Source: Glycomyces tritici (GTDB lineage: Bacteria > Actinomycetota > Actinomycetes > Mycobacteriales > Micromonosporaceae). From it: DNA of 64,000 nt. A program made the position numbers and the translations under genes. Numbering within the stretch: the stretch's first letter is position 1; each line of letters starts with the position of its first letter. Positions 51,868 to 59,971 of this stretch are shown here, piece after piece. The notes beneath the pieces were generated by a model, which was not told the origin of the DNA, did no database searches, and saw only the letters and a list, made by a program, of their open reading frames with translations. The DNA is taken from assembly GCF_030403505.1 (NCBI RefSeq), contig NZ_JAUEMJ010000004.1, forward strand, positions 396,036-460,035. Direction: 5' to 3'.

Positions 51868-53561
51868 GAAGCATCGATCGCATCGCCGACCAGTACGTAG
51901 AGGACGTCATCGCCCTGAGCCCCCTCACGGCCACGAGCATGGGCGTCCCCGGACACGACCACGAGATCGACGACCTCTCGCCCGCCGGGCTCGAGGCCGA
52001 GGCCGCCCTGACCCGCAAGGCGATCGCCGACCTGGAAGCCGCCGAACCGGTCGACGAGCGCGAGCGCGTCGCCAAGGACGCCATCCTCGAGCGCCTGCAC
52101 CTCCAGATGGAGCGCCACGAAGCGGGCGACACCTACTTGAGCCTCAACGTCCTGGCCTCCCCCGTGCACAGCGTGCGGCAGATCTTCGACCTCATGCCCA
52201 AGGACGGCCGGGAGGCCGCCGAGAACATCGCGGCCCGCCTCGAGGCCGTCCCGAACGCGTTCGAGCAGTACACCGAGACGCTGCGCGCCGAGGCCGCCGC
52301 GGGCCGCGTCGCCGCCGAGCGGCAGGTCCTCGAAGTCGCCACGCACTGCGACAACTGGAACGGCGCCAAGGGCATCGAGACCGACTTCTGGGCGAACCTG
52401 GTCAACGGGGTCACCGTCGACGGCGAGCCGATCAAGACCGGCCCGCTGCGCATCGCCCTGAGCGACGGCGCCACCCGCGCCCGGTACGCCGCCACGAAGT
52501 TCGCGCTGTTCCTGCGCGAGGAGCTGGCCCCGCAGGCGCCGAAGAACGACGCGGTCGGCCGCGACCGGTACTCGCGCGCCTCCCGCTACTTCATCGGCTC
52601 CGCGATCGACCTCGAGGAGACGTACGCGTGGGGCTGGCAGGAGCTGGCCCGCATCGAGGACGACATGCGCGCGACCTGCGAGCGCATCAAGCCGGGCGCG
52701 TCGATCGAGGAGGTCGTGGCGTTCCTGGACCAGGACCCCAACGAGAACATGACCGACAAGGACGTGTTCCGCGACTGGATGCAGGACCTCGCCGACTCCA
52801 CCATCGCCGACCTCGCGGACAAGCACTTCGACATCCCCGAGCAGATCCGCGCCATCGACTGCAAGATCGCGCCGACCGAGGACGGGGCGATCTACTACAC
52901 CGGGCCGAGCGAGGACTTCTCCCGTCCCGGCGCCATGTGGTGGTCGGTGCCGGAGGGCCAGAAGCTGTTCGGCAAGTGGCGTGAGAAGTCCACTGTGTAC
53001 CACGAGGGCGTGCCGGGCCACCACCTCCAGGTCGGCCAGACCATGGCCCGCATCGAGCTGCTCAACCGCTTCCAGCGCCAGATGATGTGGTGCTCGGGCC
53101 ACGGCGAGGGCTGGGCGCTCTACTCCGAGCGGCTCATGGACGAGCTCGGCTACTACGACGATGACCCGGCCGGGCGCCTCGGCATGCTCGACGCGCAGGC
53201 CTTCCGCGCCGCCCGCGTCATCGTCGACATCGGCCTCCACTGCGAGTTCGCCATCCCCGAGGACAACCCGTTCGGCTGGCGCGGCGGCGAGACCTGGGAC
53301 GGCGAGAAGATGTTCGAGTTCATGCGGGCCCACACCCGCACGATCGAGGACGACATGCTCCACTTCGAGGTCAACCGCTACCTCGGCTGGGCCGGCCAGG
53401 CCCCGTCGTACAAGGTCGGCGAGCGCCTCTGGATGCAGGCCCGCGAGGACTACAAGGCCCGCAAGGGCACTGAGTTCAGCCTCAAGCAGTTCCACTCGGA
53501 CGCGCTGAACCTCGGCTCGATGGGCCTCGCCCCGTTCGCCGAAGCCCTCGGCCGCCTCTAG
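51864..53561 (+). CDS. DUF885-family zinc metallopeptidase-like protein
   Basis: 565 residues from ATG 51864. An all-helical protein with zinc signature TVYHEGVPGHHLQVGQTMAR (HExxGHH-type) and a third ligand in CSGHGEGWALYSERLMDELG. DUF885 proteins resemble M3-like/oligopeptidases; no signal peptide is present, so it acts in the cytoplasm. It is the third gene of a groES-like/tyrA/DUF885 operon, which ends in a strong terminator. Confidence 0.88.
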   Translation: MRSIDRIADQYVEDVIALSPLTATSMGVPGHDHEIDDLSPAGLEAEAALTRKAIADLEAAEPVDERERVAKDAILERLHLQMERHEAGDTYLSLNVLASPVHSVRQIFDLMPKDGREAAENIAARLEAVPNAFEQYTETLRAEAAAGRVAAERQVLEVATHCDNWNGAKGIETDFWANLVNGVTVDGEPIKTGPLRIALSDGATRARYAATKFALFLREELAPQAPKNDAVGRDRYSRASRYFIGSAIDLEETYAWGWQELARIEDDMRATCERIKPGASIEEVVAFLDQDPNENMTDKDVFRDWMQDLADSTIADLADKHFDIPEQIRAIDCKIAPTEDGAIYYTGPSEDFSRPGAMWWSVPEGQKLFGKWREKSTVYHEGVPGHHLQVGQTMARIELLNRFQRQMMWCSGHGEGWALYSERLMDELGYYDDDPAGRLGMLDAQAFRAARVIVDIGLHCEFAIPEDNPFGWRGGETWDGEKMFEFMRAHTRTIEDDMLHFEVNRYLGWAGQAPSYKVGERLWMQAREDYKARKGTEFSLKQFHSDALNLGSMGLAPFAEALGRL

Positions 53562-53570
53562 CACCGAAGG

Positions 53571-53603
53571 AACGGCCTCGCTCGCAGTGCGAGCGAGGCC
53601 GTT
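53571..53603 (+). terminator. Terminator of the tyrA operon
   Basis: AACGGCCTCGCTCGC pairs with GCGAGCGAGGCCGTT (53571-53603), stem of about 15 bp and small loop, followed by TT. Confidence 0.85.
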
Positions 53604-53640
53604 TCGCGTTCACGCGGGTTGTCGTACCTCCGAGGTACAG

Positions 53641-53717
53641 GTTGTTGAACGGGGGTGCTACGTACGGAACATATCCGTCATTCCGGATTTGCCCCTCACG
53701 CAGCACCCCCGTTCAAC
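53641..53717 (-). repeat. Dispersed palindromic element, copy B, with 16-bp inverted repeat
   Basis: GTTGAACGGGGGTGCT (53644-53659) pairs perfectly with AGCACCCCCGTTCAAC (53702-53717). The 42-base interior has a further stem ACGGA-N5-TCCGT (53664-53678) and, competing with it, ATCCG/CGGAT. The core at 53687-53670 matches copy A (43890-43907) at 16 of 18 positions. It lies between convergent genes in the 223-bp gap 53562-53784 and may also stop transcription of the gene at 53785. Confidence 0.55.
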
Positions 53718-53784
53718 CACAGTAATTCACACCTGTGACACCGGCGGCACGTGAGCGATCATCACAAGCGCGCCTTCGCGGCTA

Positions 53785-54927
53785 TCAGTCCTCATGCTCG
53801 AGGACGAGCTCCATCTCCGGCTTCCCGTACCAGGTCCGCAGCTTGTCCGCACCGCGGCGCAGCGCCGCGATCTCGGCGGCCGTGAACCCCCGCACCCGCC
53901 ACGTCTCGAGCAGCACGCTCTCGCGCTTCAGCGTCGCCTTCCAACTGCCGATAACCTGGCCGTCGAGCAGGATCACCGAAGTGAACCGCGCCCGGCCCGG
54001 GAACCGCGTCGGCGGCACCGAATGGTGCGTCACGAACTCCTTCGTGTCCGTGTACGAGCACATCATCTCGTCGAAGCCCTGCACGAAGTCCACCACCGGA
54101 ACCGCATCGCGCTCCGCCGGCGGCTCCTGCACGTAGTAGAGCACCCGCTCGCCGACCTTGAGCGACTCCAGACCGAGCCCGTCGATCGCCGCCTTCGCGT
54201 CGGCCACCTTCAACGTCGCCCAGCGCGTGAAGTCCTTCACGGTCGCGGGCCCGCGCGAGGAGAAGAACCGCAGCGCCAGCGCGCGGACCGCCTCGTCCTG
54301 CTCCACGGCGCCGGCCGGGACGCGCTCGTCGAAGTTCGCGTAGGTCTGCTTGCCGCCCTTCGGCGTCCCCGAGCAGATCGCCGACACCAGCTCGGCGTGG
54401 AACAGCAGGTGGATCAGGCGCAGCCCGGTCGGGTCGGCGATCCCGGCGGCCGCCAGCGCCTCGGAGGCCTCCTCGCGCAGCAGGTGCCGCCCGCCGGCTG
54501 TGGCCGCCGCGAGCACGTCGTCCCCGAGCAGCAGCTCGGCCTCGCTGAGCCCGAGGCTGCGGAACTGCGTGCCGGCCACTTGCAGGACCCGGTGGGCGGT
54601 GGCCGCGAGCATCATCCGCAGGTCCTCGACTGGGACGGTGTGCCAGGTCGGGCGCAGCACGTGGGTGCGGATCACGGCGCCCTTCTCGATGAGGACGTCG
54701 ACCGCGTCGACGCCCGCGAACGGGAGACCTTCCGCGTCGGGCCGAGTGCGCATCGCGGGGGTGAGCTTCGAGGGCTGGAACTCCTGGGACTGGACCGCGC
54801 CCAGGTGCTTGAACGCGTCCAAGGGTGTGGCGAAGGGCTCGCCCCACAGGCGCTGAGAGTGGGCCCGCCAGGCTGCGACCGCGCCCGGCTCGAGATCCGT
54901 GCCGACACGGGCGGTGGGTGATGCCAT
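53785..54927 (-). CDS. HTH_42 winged-helix protein related to AlkZ/YcaQ DNA glycosylases
   Basis: 380 residues from ATG 54925-54927. The family layout of three winged-helix modules is visible: LRPTWHTVPVEDLRMMLAAT, REEASEALAAAGIADPTGLR and the C-terminal beta domain (FVQGFDEMMCSYTDTKEFVT, VILLDGQVIGSWKATLKRES). AVQSQEF near residues 45-50 contains Gln-x-Gln, the catalytic motif of AlkZ enzymes that remove crosslinked bases, although the middle residue is polar here. It could be a base-excision or crosslink glycosylase, or a DNA-binding protein of unknown role. Confidence 0.8.
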   Translation of the reverse strand: MASPTARVGTDLEPGAVAAWRAHSQRLWGEPFATPLDAFKHLGAVQSQEFQPSKLTPAMRTRPDAEGLPFAGVDAVDVLIEKGAVIRTHVLRPTWHTVPVEDLRMMLAATAHRVLQVAGTQFRSLGLSEAELLLGDDVLAAATAGGRHLLREEASEALAAAGIADPTGLRLIHLLFHAELVSAICSGTPKGGKQTYANFDERVPAGAVEQDEAVRALALRFFSSRGPATVKDFTRWATLKVADAKAAIDGLGLESLKVGERVLYYVQEPPAERDAVPVVDFVQGFDEMMCSYTDTKEFVTHHSVPPTRFPGRARFTSVILLDGQVIGSWKATLKRESVLLETWRVRGFTAAEIAALRRGADKLRTWYGKPEMELVLEHED

Positions 54928-55070
54928 GTGGACATGCTAACCGTCCCTTGCGACATGAGCCCTCCGCCGATCAGCGTGTCCCGCCGCGCCCGGCCGCATG
55001 GCCGGAATCACCGCGTGGGCGCACGAACGCGCGGGTGGACGCGGTTGCGAACAACGGCCACAATTGCGGC

Positions 55071-55760
55071 ATGTCCCTTCCCAACGCGGTCCTGAGGCTC
55101 TCCACCGACGTCCTCGCCGAGATCAACGACGACGAGCGCCTCGCGTTCGCCTACGCCCACGGCCCCGCCCTGTCCGGATTCGGGGAGGAGGCCGAACTGG
55201 TCTGCGTGTGGGAGACCGACACCGTCCCCGCCGACGCCAGCGACGAGGCCGTGCACCTCACCGTCGCGCGCTTCCAGGCCCACATGGAGGCCCTCGACCG
55301 CGGCGAGGGCTGGCGGCACCCCGGCGACGAGGCCCTGCACGTCATCGCCCGCTTCGCCGAGGGCACGCTCCTCGCGGACGACTCCGAACTGGGCTCGCAG
55401 GCCCGCGCCGAGGTCACCGAGTTCCCGCAGGCACTCGCCATCGCCTCCCGCGAAGCCGTGGCCGGAGAGGTCGAGACCCTGGCGAAGCGCCTGGGCGACG
55501 CGTCCGACCCCTGGGAGCTGGCCGAGACCCTCACCGAGGGCCTGCACCACGCCTACGTCGCGCTCTTCGCGGCTGGCGGCTACTTCTTCCCCGGCCACGA
55601 GAACCGCGCCGCGTTCGTCGAGCGCTACCTGCTCGGCGACGAGGTCCCCGAGGCCGAAGCCGCAGTCTGGACCGCGGCGAGCGCCCCTCTCCCCGAACGG
55701 GCCGAAGCCCTCCCGGCCGCCTGGCGCGCCCTGGCCCGGACGGTCCTGGACAACTGCTGA
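55071..55760 (+). CDS. Uncharacterised protein, possible nucleotidyltransferase-like helical domain
   Basis: 229 residues from ATG 55071 (MSLPNAVLRLSTDVLAEIND). Acidic, no membrane segment. The first half (ERLAFAYAHGPALSGFGEEA, ELVCVWETDTVP) resembles the strand-loop-strand of nucleotidyltransferases but lacks the Gly-Ser and DxD signature. The second half (HAYVALFAAGGYFFPGHENR, AAFVERYLLG) resembles the helical end of DUF4037-like proteins. Similarity is faint and by eye only. It ends ten bases before a truncated tRNA-Arg fragment. Confidence 0.5.
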   Translation: MSLPNAVLRLSTDVLAEINDDERLAFAYAHGPALSGFGEEAELVCVWETDTVPADASDEAVHLTVARFQAHMEALDRGEGWRHPGDEALHVIARFAEGTLLADDSELGSQARAEVTEFPQALAIASREAVAGEVETLAKRLGDASDPWELAETLTEGLHHAYVALFAAGGYFFPGHENRAAFVERYLLGDEVPEAEAAVWTAASAPLPERAEALPAAWRALARTVLDNC

Positions 55761-55769
55761 GGGGTCGCC

Positions 55770-55808
55770 CATCTGACTACGGATCAGAAGGTTGGGGGTT
55801 CGAATCCC
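55770..55808 (+). repeat. Truncated copy of the tRNA-Arg 3' part
   Basis: 39 bases identical to 55956-55994 of tRNA-Arg, from the anticodon stem through the T-arm; the D-arm and both acceptor strands are missing, so it cannot be a tRNA. Such partial copies are typical left by integration at a tRNA attachment site, but no integrase remains here. Confidence 0.75.
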
Positions 55809-55865
55809 CCGCTGGCAGAGGCCGCACACCGTGCCGGATGACCCAGGGCACATCCGCATACCCGG

Positions 55866-55895
55866 TTGCAGATCCGTTTTCGCCCCAGGTAAGGT
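55866..55895 (+). promoter_or_regulatory. Candidate tRNA-Arg promoter
   Basis: TTGCAG (55866-55871), 18 bases, then TAAGGT (55890-55895); predicted start 30 bases before the tRNA. The rest of 55809-55931 is empty. Confidence 0.45.
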
Positions 55896-55931
55896 TATGC
55901 CCGGTCCTGATCGCAACGATCAAGCCGACCT

Positions 55932-56007
55932 GCGCCGCTAGCTCAACGGATAGAGCATCTGACTACGGATCAGAAGGTTGGGGGTTCGAATCCCTCGCGG
56001 CGCACCA
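55932..56007 (+). tRNA. tRNA-Arg (anticodon ACG), CCA encoded
   Basis: Body 55932-56004, CCA at 56005-56007. Acceptor GCGCCGC pairs with GCGGCGC, discriminator A. The anticodon loop CTACGGA carries ACG (read as ICG, codons CGU/CGC/CGA). D-arm GCTCAACGGATAGAGC and T-arm GGGGGTTCGAATCCCTC are normal. Confidence 0.96.
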
Positions 56008-56010
56008 ACG

Positions 56011-56036
56011 AAAGCCAGGTCTCCGGACCTGGCTTT
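56011..56036 (+). terminator. tRNA-Arg terminator
   Basis: AAAGCCAGGTC (56011-56021) and GACCTGGCTTT (56026-56036) with TCCG loop and a following TTCT; classic rho-independent form. Confidence 0.9.
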
Positions 56037-56188
56037 TCTGGTTTCCCGGGTCATTGGGACGGCCGGCGCGGCGGTCCGATCGGGTGCTTGATGCGTGACT
56101 TGCCGCTATTGGATCCCGTGTCGCACACTGTTGGGTGGTTCGTGGCCTGGGCTGGTTGCGGACGCTTCCTACCCCCATGAGGAGCGGC

Positions 56189-57127
56189 ATGAGACGGCGG
56201 AACTTTTTGCGGGCGGCGGCTGTTGGGGCGCCATTGGCGGCGGCCGGGGTGATCGGGGCCGGGGTCGCTACGGCGGACACGGCGAACTTCAGGATCATGG
56301 TGACCGAGCAGGTTTCCAACAAGGTGATGGTGTTCGACAAGAACGCGGCGTTCAGCGATGCCAACCGGTACAAGTCGTTCAGCCCGGGCACGGGTGGTTG
56401 GGCGAACCTGTCGGACTGCCGGATCCGGGATACGTCGCAGTTCGGGGCGATCGGGCTGGCCGCGGCGTCAGGTGGGCGGGTCGGGATCTGGAACATCACC
56501 GACGAGAAGGATCAAGAGCTCAACGACGTGCTGTGGAGCGCGACGCCGGGCGGGAACCCGCATGCGCTGGAGCGCATCCCGGACATCGGGGCGTTCGTCG
56601 CCGCGTCGTCCGACGGCTACCTCACGGTGTACGGGCCGACGGCGGTGTCGAAGCCGTCGACGCTCGCGCAGGTGCAGCGGGTGACGCTCGCTGGTGCGCA
56701 CGGGGTGCTGTGGGACCCGAACAACAAGCTGCTGTGGGCCTGCGGGAACAAGGTCGTGCAGGCGTACACGGTGTCGGGCACGTACCGGAACGTGCGGATC
56801 AAGGCGTCCAGCAAGAAGGTGGCGCTCTCCGGGCTCGGGCACGACCTGCAGCCGGACTACTCGAACTCGGACCGGCTCCTGGTCTCGGACTCGTACGGGG
56901 TCTACTCGATCAGCAAGTCGACGCTGTCGAAGACGACGCTGCACACGACCACGCGCATCAAGGCTTACGTGAAGATGCGCTCGGGTGAGCACTTCTACGT
57001 ACGCGGCGACAACGCCGGCTCGCGCGACTGGGGCAGCCCGACCGTGGTGTTCTCGCAGTCGGCCGACCGGACGCGCTCCGGCGCGGAGTTCTACAAGGCG
57101 CGGTACTACGCGACCGGTTTCAACTAG
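56189..57127 (+). CDS. Tat-exported beta-propeller-like protein of unknown function
   Basis: ATG 56189 is preferred because GAGGAG lies four bases upstream; it gives 312 residues starting with a twin-arginine signal (MRRRNFLRAAAVGAPLAAAG). ATG 56177 is an alternative. Repeated WD/propeller-like strands follow (FRIMVTEQVSNKVMVFDKNA, GRVGIWNITDEKDQELNDV, GAHGVLWDPNNKLLWACGNK, DRLLVSDSYGVYSISKSTLS). I recall similar uncharacterised proteins (DUF6528) in soil actinobacteria. No catalytic residues are evident. Confidence 0.72.
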   Translation: MRRRNFLRAAAVGAPLAAAGVIGAGVATADTANFRIMVTEQVSNKVMVFDKNAAFSDANRYKSFSPGTGGWANLSDCRIRDTSQFGAIGLAAASGGRVGIWNITDEKDQELNDVLWSATPGGNPHALERIPDIGAFVAASSDGYLTVYGPTAVSKPSTLAQVQRVTLAGAHGVLWDPNNKLLWACGNKVVQAYTVSGTYRNVRIKASSKKVALSGLGHDLQPDYSNSDRLLVSDSYGVYSISKSTLSKTTLHTTTRIKAYVKMRSGEHFYVRGDNAGSRDWGSPTVVFSQSADRTRSGAEFYKARYYATGFN

Positions 57128-57152
57128 CCAAGCGGTATTGCAACTCGACCAG

Positions 57153-57199
57153 TAGTGAACGGCCCGTTCGGCACACAGTGCTGGACGGGCCGTTCACTA
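57153..57199. terminator. Bidirectional terminator between convergent genes
   Basis: TAGTGAACGGCCCGT (57153-57167) and ACGGGCCGTTCACTA (57185-57199), perfect 15-bp stem. The right arm includes the stop codon of the MOSC gene. Confidence 0.85.
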
Positions 57200-58030
57200 C
57201 CCCGTGATCGTGACGCGGTCGCCGGTGGCGACCGGGCCGACGGCGAGGACGTTGGCGTAGATGCCGAAGCAGGTGGCGCGGCCGTAGTCGGCGACGTCGA
57301 TGCGGTGGTGCGCAGCGAGGGTCTTGAGGAGTGCGCGGTCGGCGGGGGCGGCGCCGTGGGCGAGGGACGGGATGACGCAGCGCGGCGTCGGGATCGCCAC
57401 TTCGAGGACAGCGTCGGGGCCGATCGCGATCCGTTGGCCCGGCATGGGGTCGGTGGGGAGGTCAAGGATCAGGTTGGGGCGGAAGCGGGCCGGGTCGACC
57501 TCGCTGCCGTGCTCGGTGCTGAGCCGCTCCAGGGCGCCCGTGGTGACGAGGTGGACGGGGCCGAAGTCGAAGAAGCGGCCGCCTTCGGCGTCGTGGCGGG
57601 CGGCGACGGTGTCGTCCTCGCCGGGCGTCGGGTCGGCGACCCAGTCGGGGATCATGCCGGGCTCGTCGGGCCACCAGTGGTGGCGTTTGAGCTGCTGGGG
57701 TGCGCTGCGGGTGAGGCGGACCGGGCGGCCGAGCCAGGCCGAGACGGCCGCGTCGGCCTCCGGCGTGCCTGCCTGCGCGGGGGCGGTTCCGGGGGCCTCG
57801 ATGTGGACGGTGCTGTGCGTGTCGCCCTGGGCCGGTCGGTAAGTGGCGGCGACGCCGAGGAGGGCTCCCCACAGGCGCGGCTGCTTGGCGCTGCCGATGG
57901 TGCCGTCGGCGTCGAGGCAGGTCCAGGTGCGGTCGCCGTCGAGGCCGTGCTTGCCGACAAAGGCCTCGGTCACGTGCTCTGCGGCTGCTGATTTGAGCGG
58001 GTGGCGGCGGATGCCGATGACGCTGTTCAC
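57197..58030 (-). CDS. MOSC-domain protein with N-terminal beta-barrel
   Basis: Start GTG 58028-58030 (VNSVIGIRRHPLKSAAAEHV); 277 residues. The MOSC_N barrel (~3-100: IRRHPLKSAAAEHVTEAFVG, DRTWTCLDADGTIGSAKQPR) precedes the MOSC domain (FDFGPVHLVTTGALERLSTE, FRPNLILDLPTDPMPGQRIA, TPRCVIPSLAHGAAPADRAL). The Cys in PRCVI is the residue that binds molybdenum cofactor in the sulfurase/mARC group. Homologues detoxify N-hydroxylated compounds or reduce sulfoxides. Lone gene. Confidence 0.87.
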   Translation of the reverse strand: MNSVIGIRRHPLKSAAAEHVTEAFVGKHGLDGDRTWTCLDADGTIGSAKQPRLWGALLGVAATYRPAQGDTHSTVHIEAPGTAPAQAGTPEADAAVSAWLGRPVRLTRSAPQQLKRHHWWPDEPGMIPDWVADPTPGEDDTVAARHDAEGGRFFDFGPVHLVTTGALERLSTEHGSEVDPARFRPNLILDLPTDPMPGQRIAIGPDAVLEVAIPTPRCVIPSLAHGAAPADRALLKTLAAHHRIDVADYGRATCFGIYANVLAVGPVATGDRVTITG

Positions 58031-58053
58031 GCCTGCGATCCTATGCCGACCGT

Positions 58054-59103
58054 TCAGGACCCGCCCGGGACGAAGTACAGGACCGGCGACTCGGCGATCG
58101 GGCCCGGGAGCTCGATGGTCCAGCGGTGCTCGCCGTCGTAGCCGATGAAGTCGACCGTGGCGTCGGTGCGGGAGACGAACCCGTCCTCGTGAAGGGTGGT
58201 GCAGCCGGACTCGTCGGGGCCGACCGCCTCGCCGGAGGCGAGGTCGACCACGCGGGTGCCGGATTCGGCGCGGATGGTGAAGCCGCCTTTGACGGCGCCG
58301 TCGGGACCGTAGTCCTCGACGACGCAGGCGTAGCGGCCGGCTGGGTCGACGTTGACGAGGCCGATGGTGAGCGGTTCGGCCCCTTCGAGGTTCGAGACCG
58401 GGATCGTCTCCAGCACGTGGCCGTTCGTGTCGATGCGGTACAGCTCGGAGAGTTCGAGGTCGTGGTAGAGCGCCTGGGCCGAGCCGTCTTCGGCGGTGTA
58501 CCAGCGCAGCCGGCAGCCGTGCGGCGTGAGTTCGACGGTGGTGGGGAGCCGCCCGGCATCGGGCGAGTGCCATTCGGTGGCGCCCCAGGTCGTGACGGGG
58601 AACGGGATCTCGTCGCCCGCAGCGGTCGCGGTGCCCCAGACGGGGGCGCGGTGGGCGAGGACCGCGGAGCCGTCGGGGAGCCAGACCGGGTCGATGCAGG
58701 CGTGGTCGACCGGGTACTCGATCGCGGTGGCGACCTCGCCGGTGTCGAGGTCGCCGAACATGAGCGACGCATGAGGGCTCGCCCCGGCGACCCAGGCGGC
58801 GTGCCGCCCGGTCGGGTCGACGCTGAGGGACGCGCGCAGGACGGTGCCGACGTCGCCTTCGGCGTCCCAGACCCCGGAGAGGTCGAGCACGGGTTCGACG
58901 TCCGCGGCGTCGCCGTCGCCTGAGTCGGCGCCCGGGTCCCAGCGGTAGAGCCGGTGGTCGTCGCCGAGGGCGTAGAACACGCCGCCGTCAGCGCCGTTGC
59001 CGGACATGGCATCGAGGTCGCAGGCGGCGAGAGCGCCCGCGAGGGCGAGCACGGCGGCGATGGTGAGGTGCTTGCGGCTGCTGCTCCGGTGCGGGTCGTC
59101 CAA
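58054..59103 (-). CDS. Putative exported lipoprotein, beta-propeller-like
   Basis: Start TTG 59101-59103 with AAGGAG seven bases upstream; 349 residues. Signal SSSRKHLTIAAVLALAGALA then lipobox LAAC at 28. The rest is Asp/Gly-rich with repeated strands (HRLYRWDPGADSGDGDAADV, SLMFGDLDTGEVATAIEYPV, RTDATVDFIGYDGEHRWTIE), suggesting a propeller. Last gene of a three-gene operon (34-base gap). Function unknown. Confidence 0.75.
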   Translation of the reverse strand: MDDPHRSSSRKHLTIAAVLALAGALAACDLDAMSGNGADGGVFYALGDDHRLYRWDPGADSGDGDAADVEPVLDLSGVWDAEGDVGTVLRASLSVDPTGRHAAWVAGASPHASLMFGDLDTGEVATAIEYPVDHACIDPVWLPDGSAVLAHRAPVWGTATAAGDEIPFPVTTWGATEWHSPDAGRLPTTVELTPHGCRLRWYTAEDGSAQALYHDLELSELYRIDTNGHVLETIPVSNLEGAEPLTIGLVNVDPAGRYACVVEDYGPDGAVKGGFTIRAESGTRVVDLASGEAVGPDESGCTTLHEDGFVSRTDATVDFIGYDGEHRWTIELPGPIAESPVLYFVPGGS

Positions 59104-59137
59104 GGCTTGCTCCTTACTGGTGCGGGCCGGTCGGGTT

Positions 59138-59941
59138 TCAGTCGCTCGCGGCGGCGGTCATGGCGGCGGCGCTGAAGGTGCCCGCGGGCTTGTCGGCGAT
59201 GCCGTGGCGGCCGATGAGGTCGAGCCAGACCCGGAAGTTGTCGCCCGAGGCGGTGGGGTCGATGCCGCCCGTCCCGAACTGCTCGCGCAGGACCTCGTAG
59301 CCGCGCTTGGTCTTGGGGCCGAAGTCGCCGTCGATGGGCATGTCCTTCACGCCCGCGAGGTCCCTTGCGGCCCATTGGATGATCGTGGTGTCGGTCTGGT
59401 AGCCCCAGTTGGCGGCGACGGCCTGGCGGCCGCGGTCGGTGTGGATGTGGTTCCAGTGCGAGCCGTCGGGGTCGTTGTTGCAGTGCAGGACCGTGCCGAA
59501 GTGCTTGCGGCAGGTCGCGATCACGGCGAGGTAGCGGCGGCGCAGGTAGAGGCGGCCGTCCTTGCCGTGGAGGGCGGTGTCGACGTAGTTCCCCGAGCCC
59601 CAGTCGAAGCGGGTGAAGTCGATGGCGGCGCCGTAGCGGTGGTAGCCCGGCTTGCAGACCTTGGCGCCCGCGAGGCCGGTCCACCGGTAGGTCCAGGGGC
59701 CTTCGCTGCGGGCGTACTGCGCGCCGAGGTTGTGGAGGTCGCGGATCACGCGGCCGGCCTGGATGTGGGTCTCCTCGTGCATGGTGAACGAGGTGGTGGA
59801 GGGGTGGACGCCGTTGCCGTCCTCGTCGAAGGCGGTGCGGTAGCGGGTCTTGAGCGCGCTCTGGTGGAGCCAGTCGCGCGTGATGTCGGGATAGTCGCAG
59901 GTCGATCGCGCGAATGCGGTGCTGCTGCTGGGGAATGCCAT
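59138..59941 (-). CDS. Leaderless LAS-type D,D-peptidase with peptidoglycan-binding tail
   Basis: 267 residues from ATG 59939-59941 with GGAGGA. The zinc signature is complete: CKPGYHRYGAAIDFTRF (H-x6-D) and SHWNHIHTDRG (HxH) as in LAS/M15 peptidases such as VanX and endolysins; the catalytic acid position before it is SGNYVDTALHG. The C-terminal region (~195-245: DMPIDGDFGPKTKRGYEVLR) is a PG_binding_1-like domain. It starts MAFPSSSTAFARSTCDYP, with no Sec or Tat signal, so how it reaches the wall is unclear. Middle gene of the operon. Confidence 0.8.
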   Translation of the reverse strand: MAFPSSSTAFARSTCDYPDITRDWLHQSALKTRYRTAFDEDGNGVHPSTTSFTMHEETHIQAGRVIRDLHNLGAQYARSEGPWTYRWTGLAGAKVCKPGYHRYGAAIDFTRFDWGSGNYVDTALHGKDGRLYLRRRYLAVIATCRKHFGTVLHCNNDPDGSHWNHIHTDRGRQAVAANWGYQTDTTIIQWAARDLAGVKDMPIDGDFGPKTKRGYEVLREQFGTGGIDPTASGDNFRVWLDLIGRHGIADKPAGTFSAAAMTAAASD

Positions 59942-59971
59942 GGGTCCTCCTTCGCCGTGCGGTGCCTGCTG

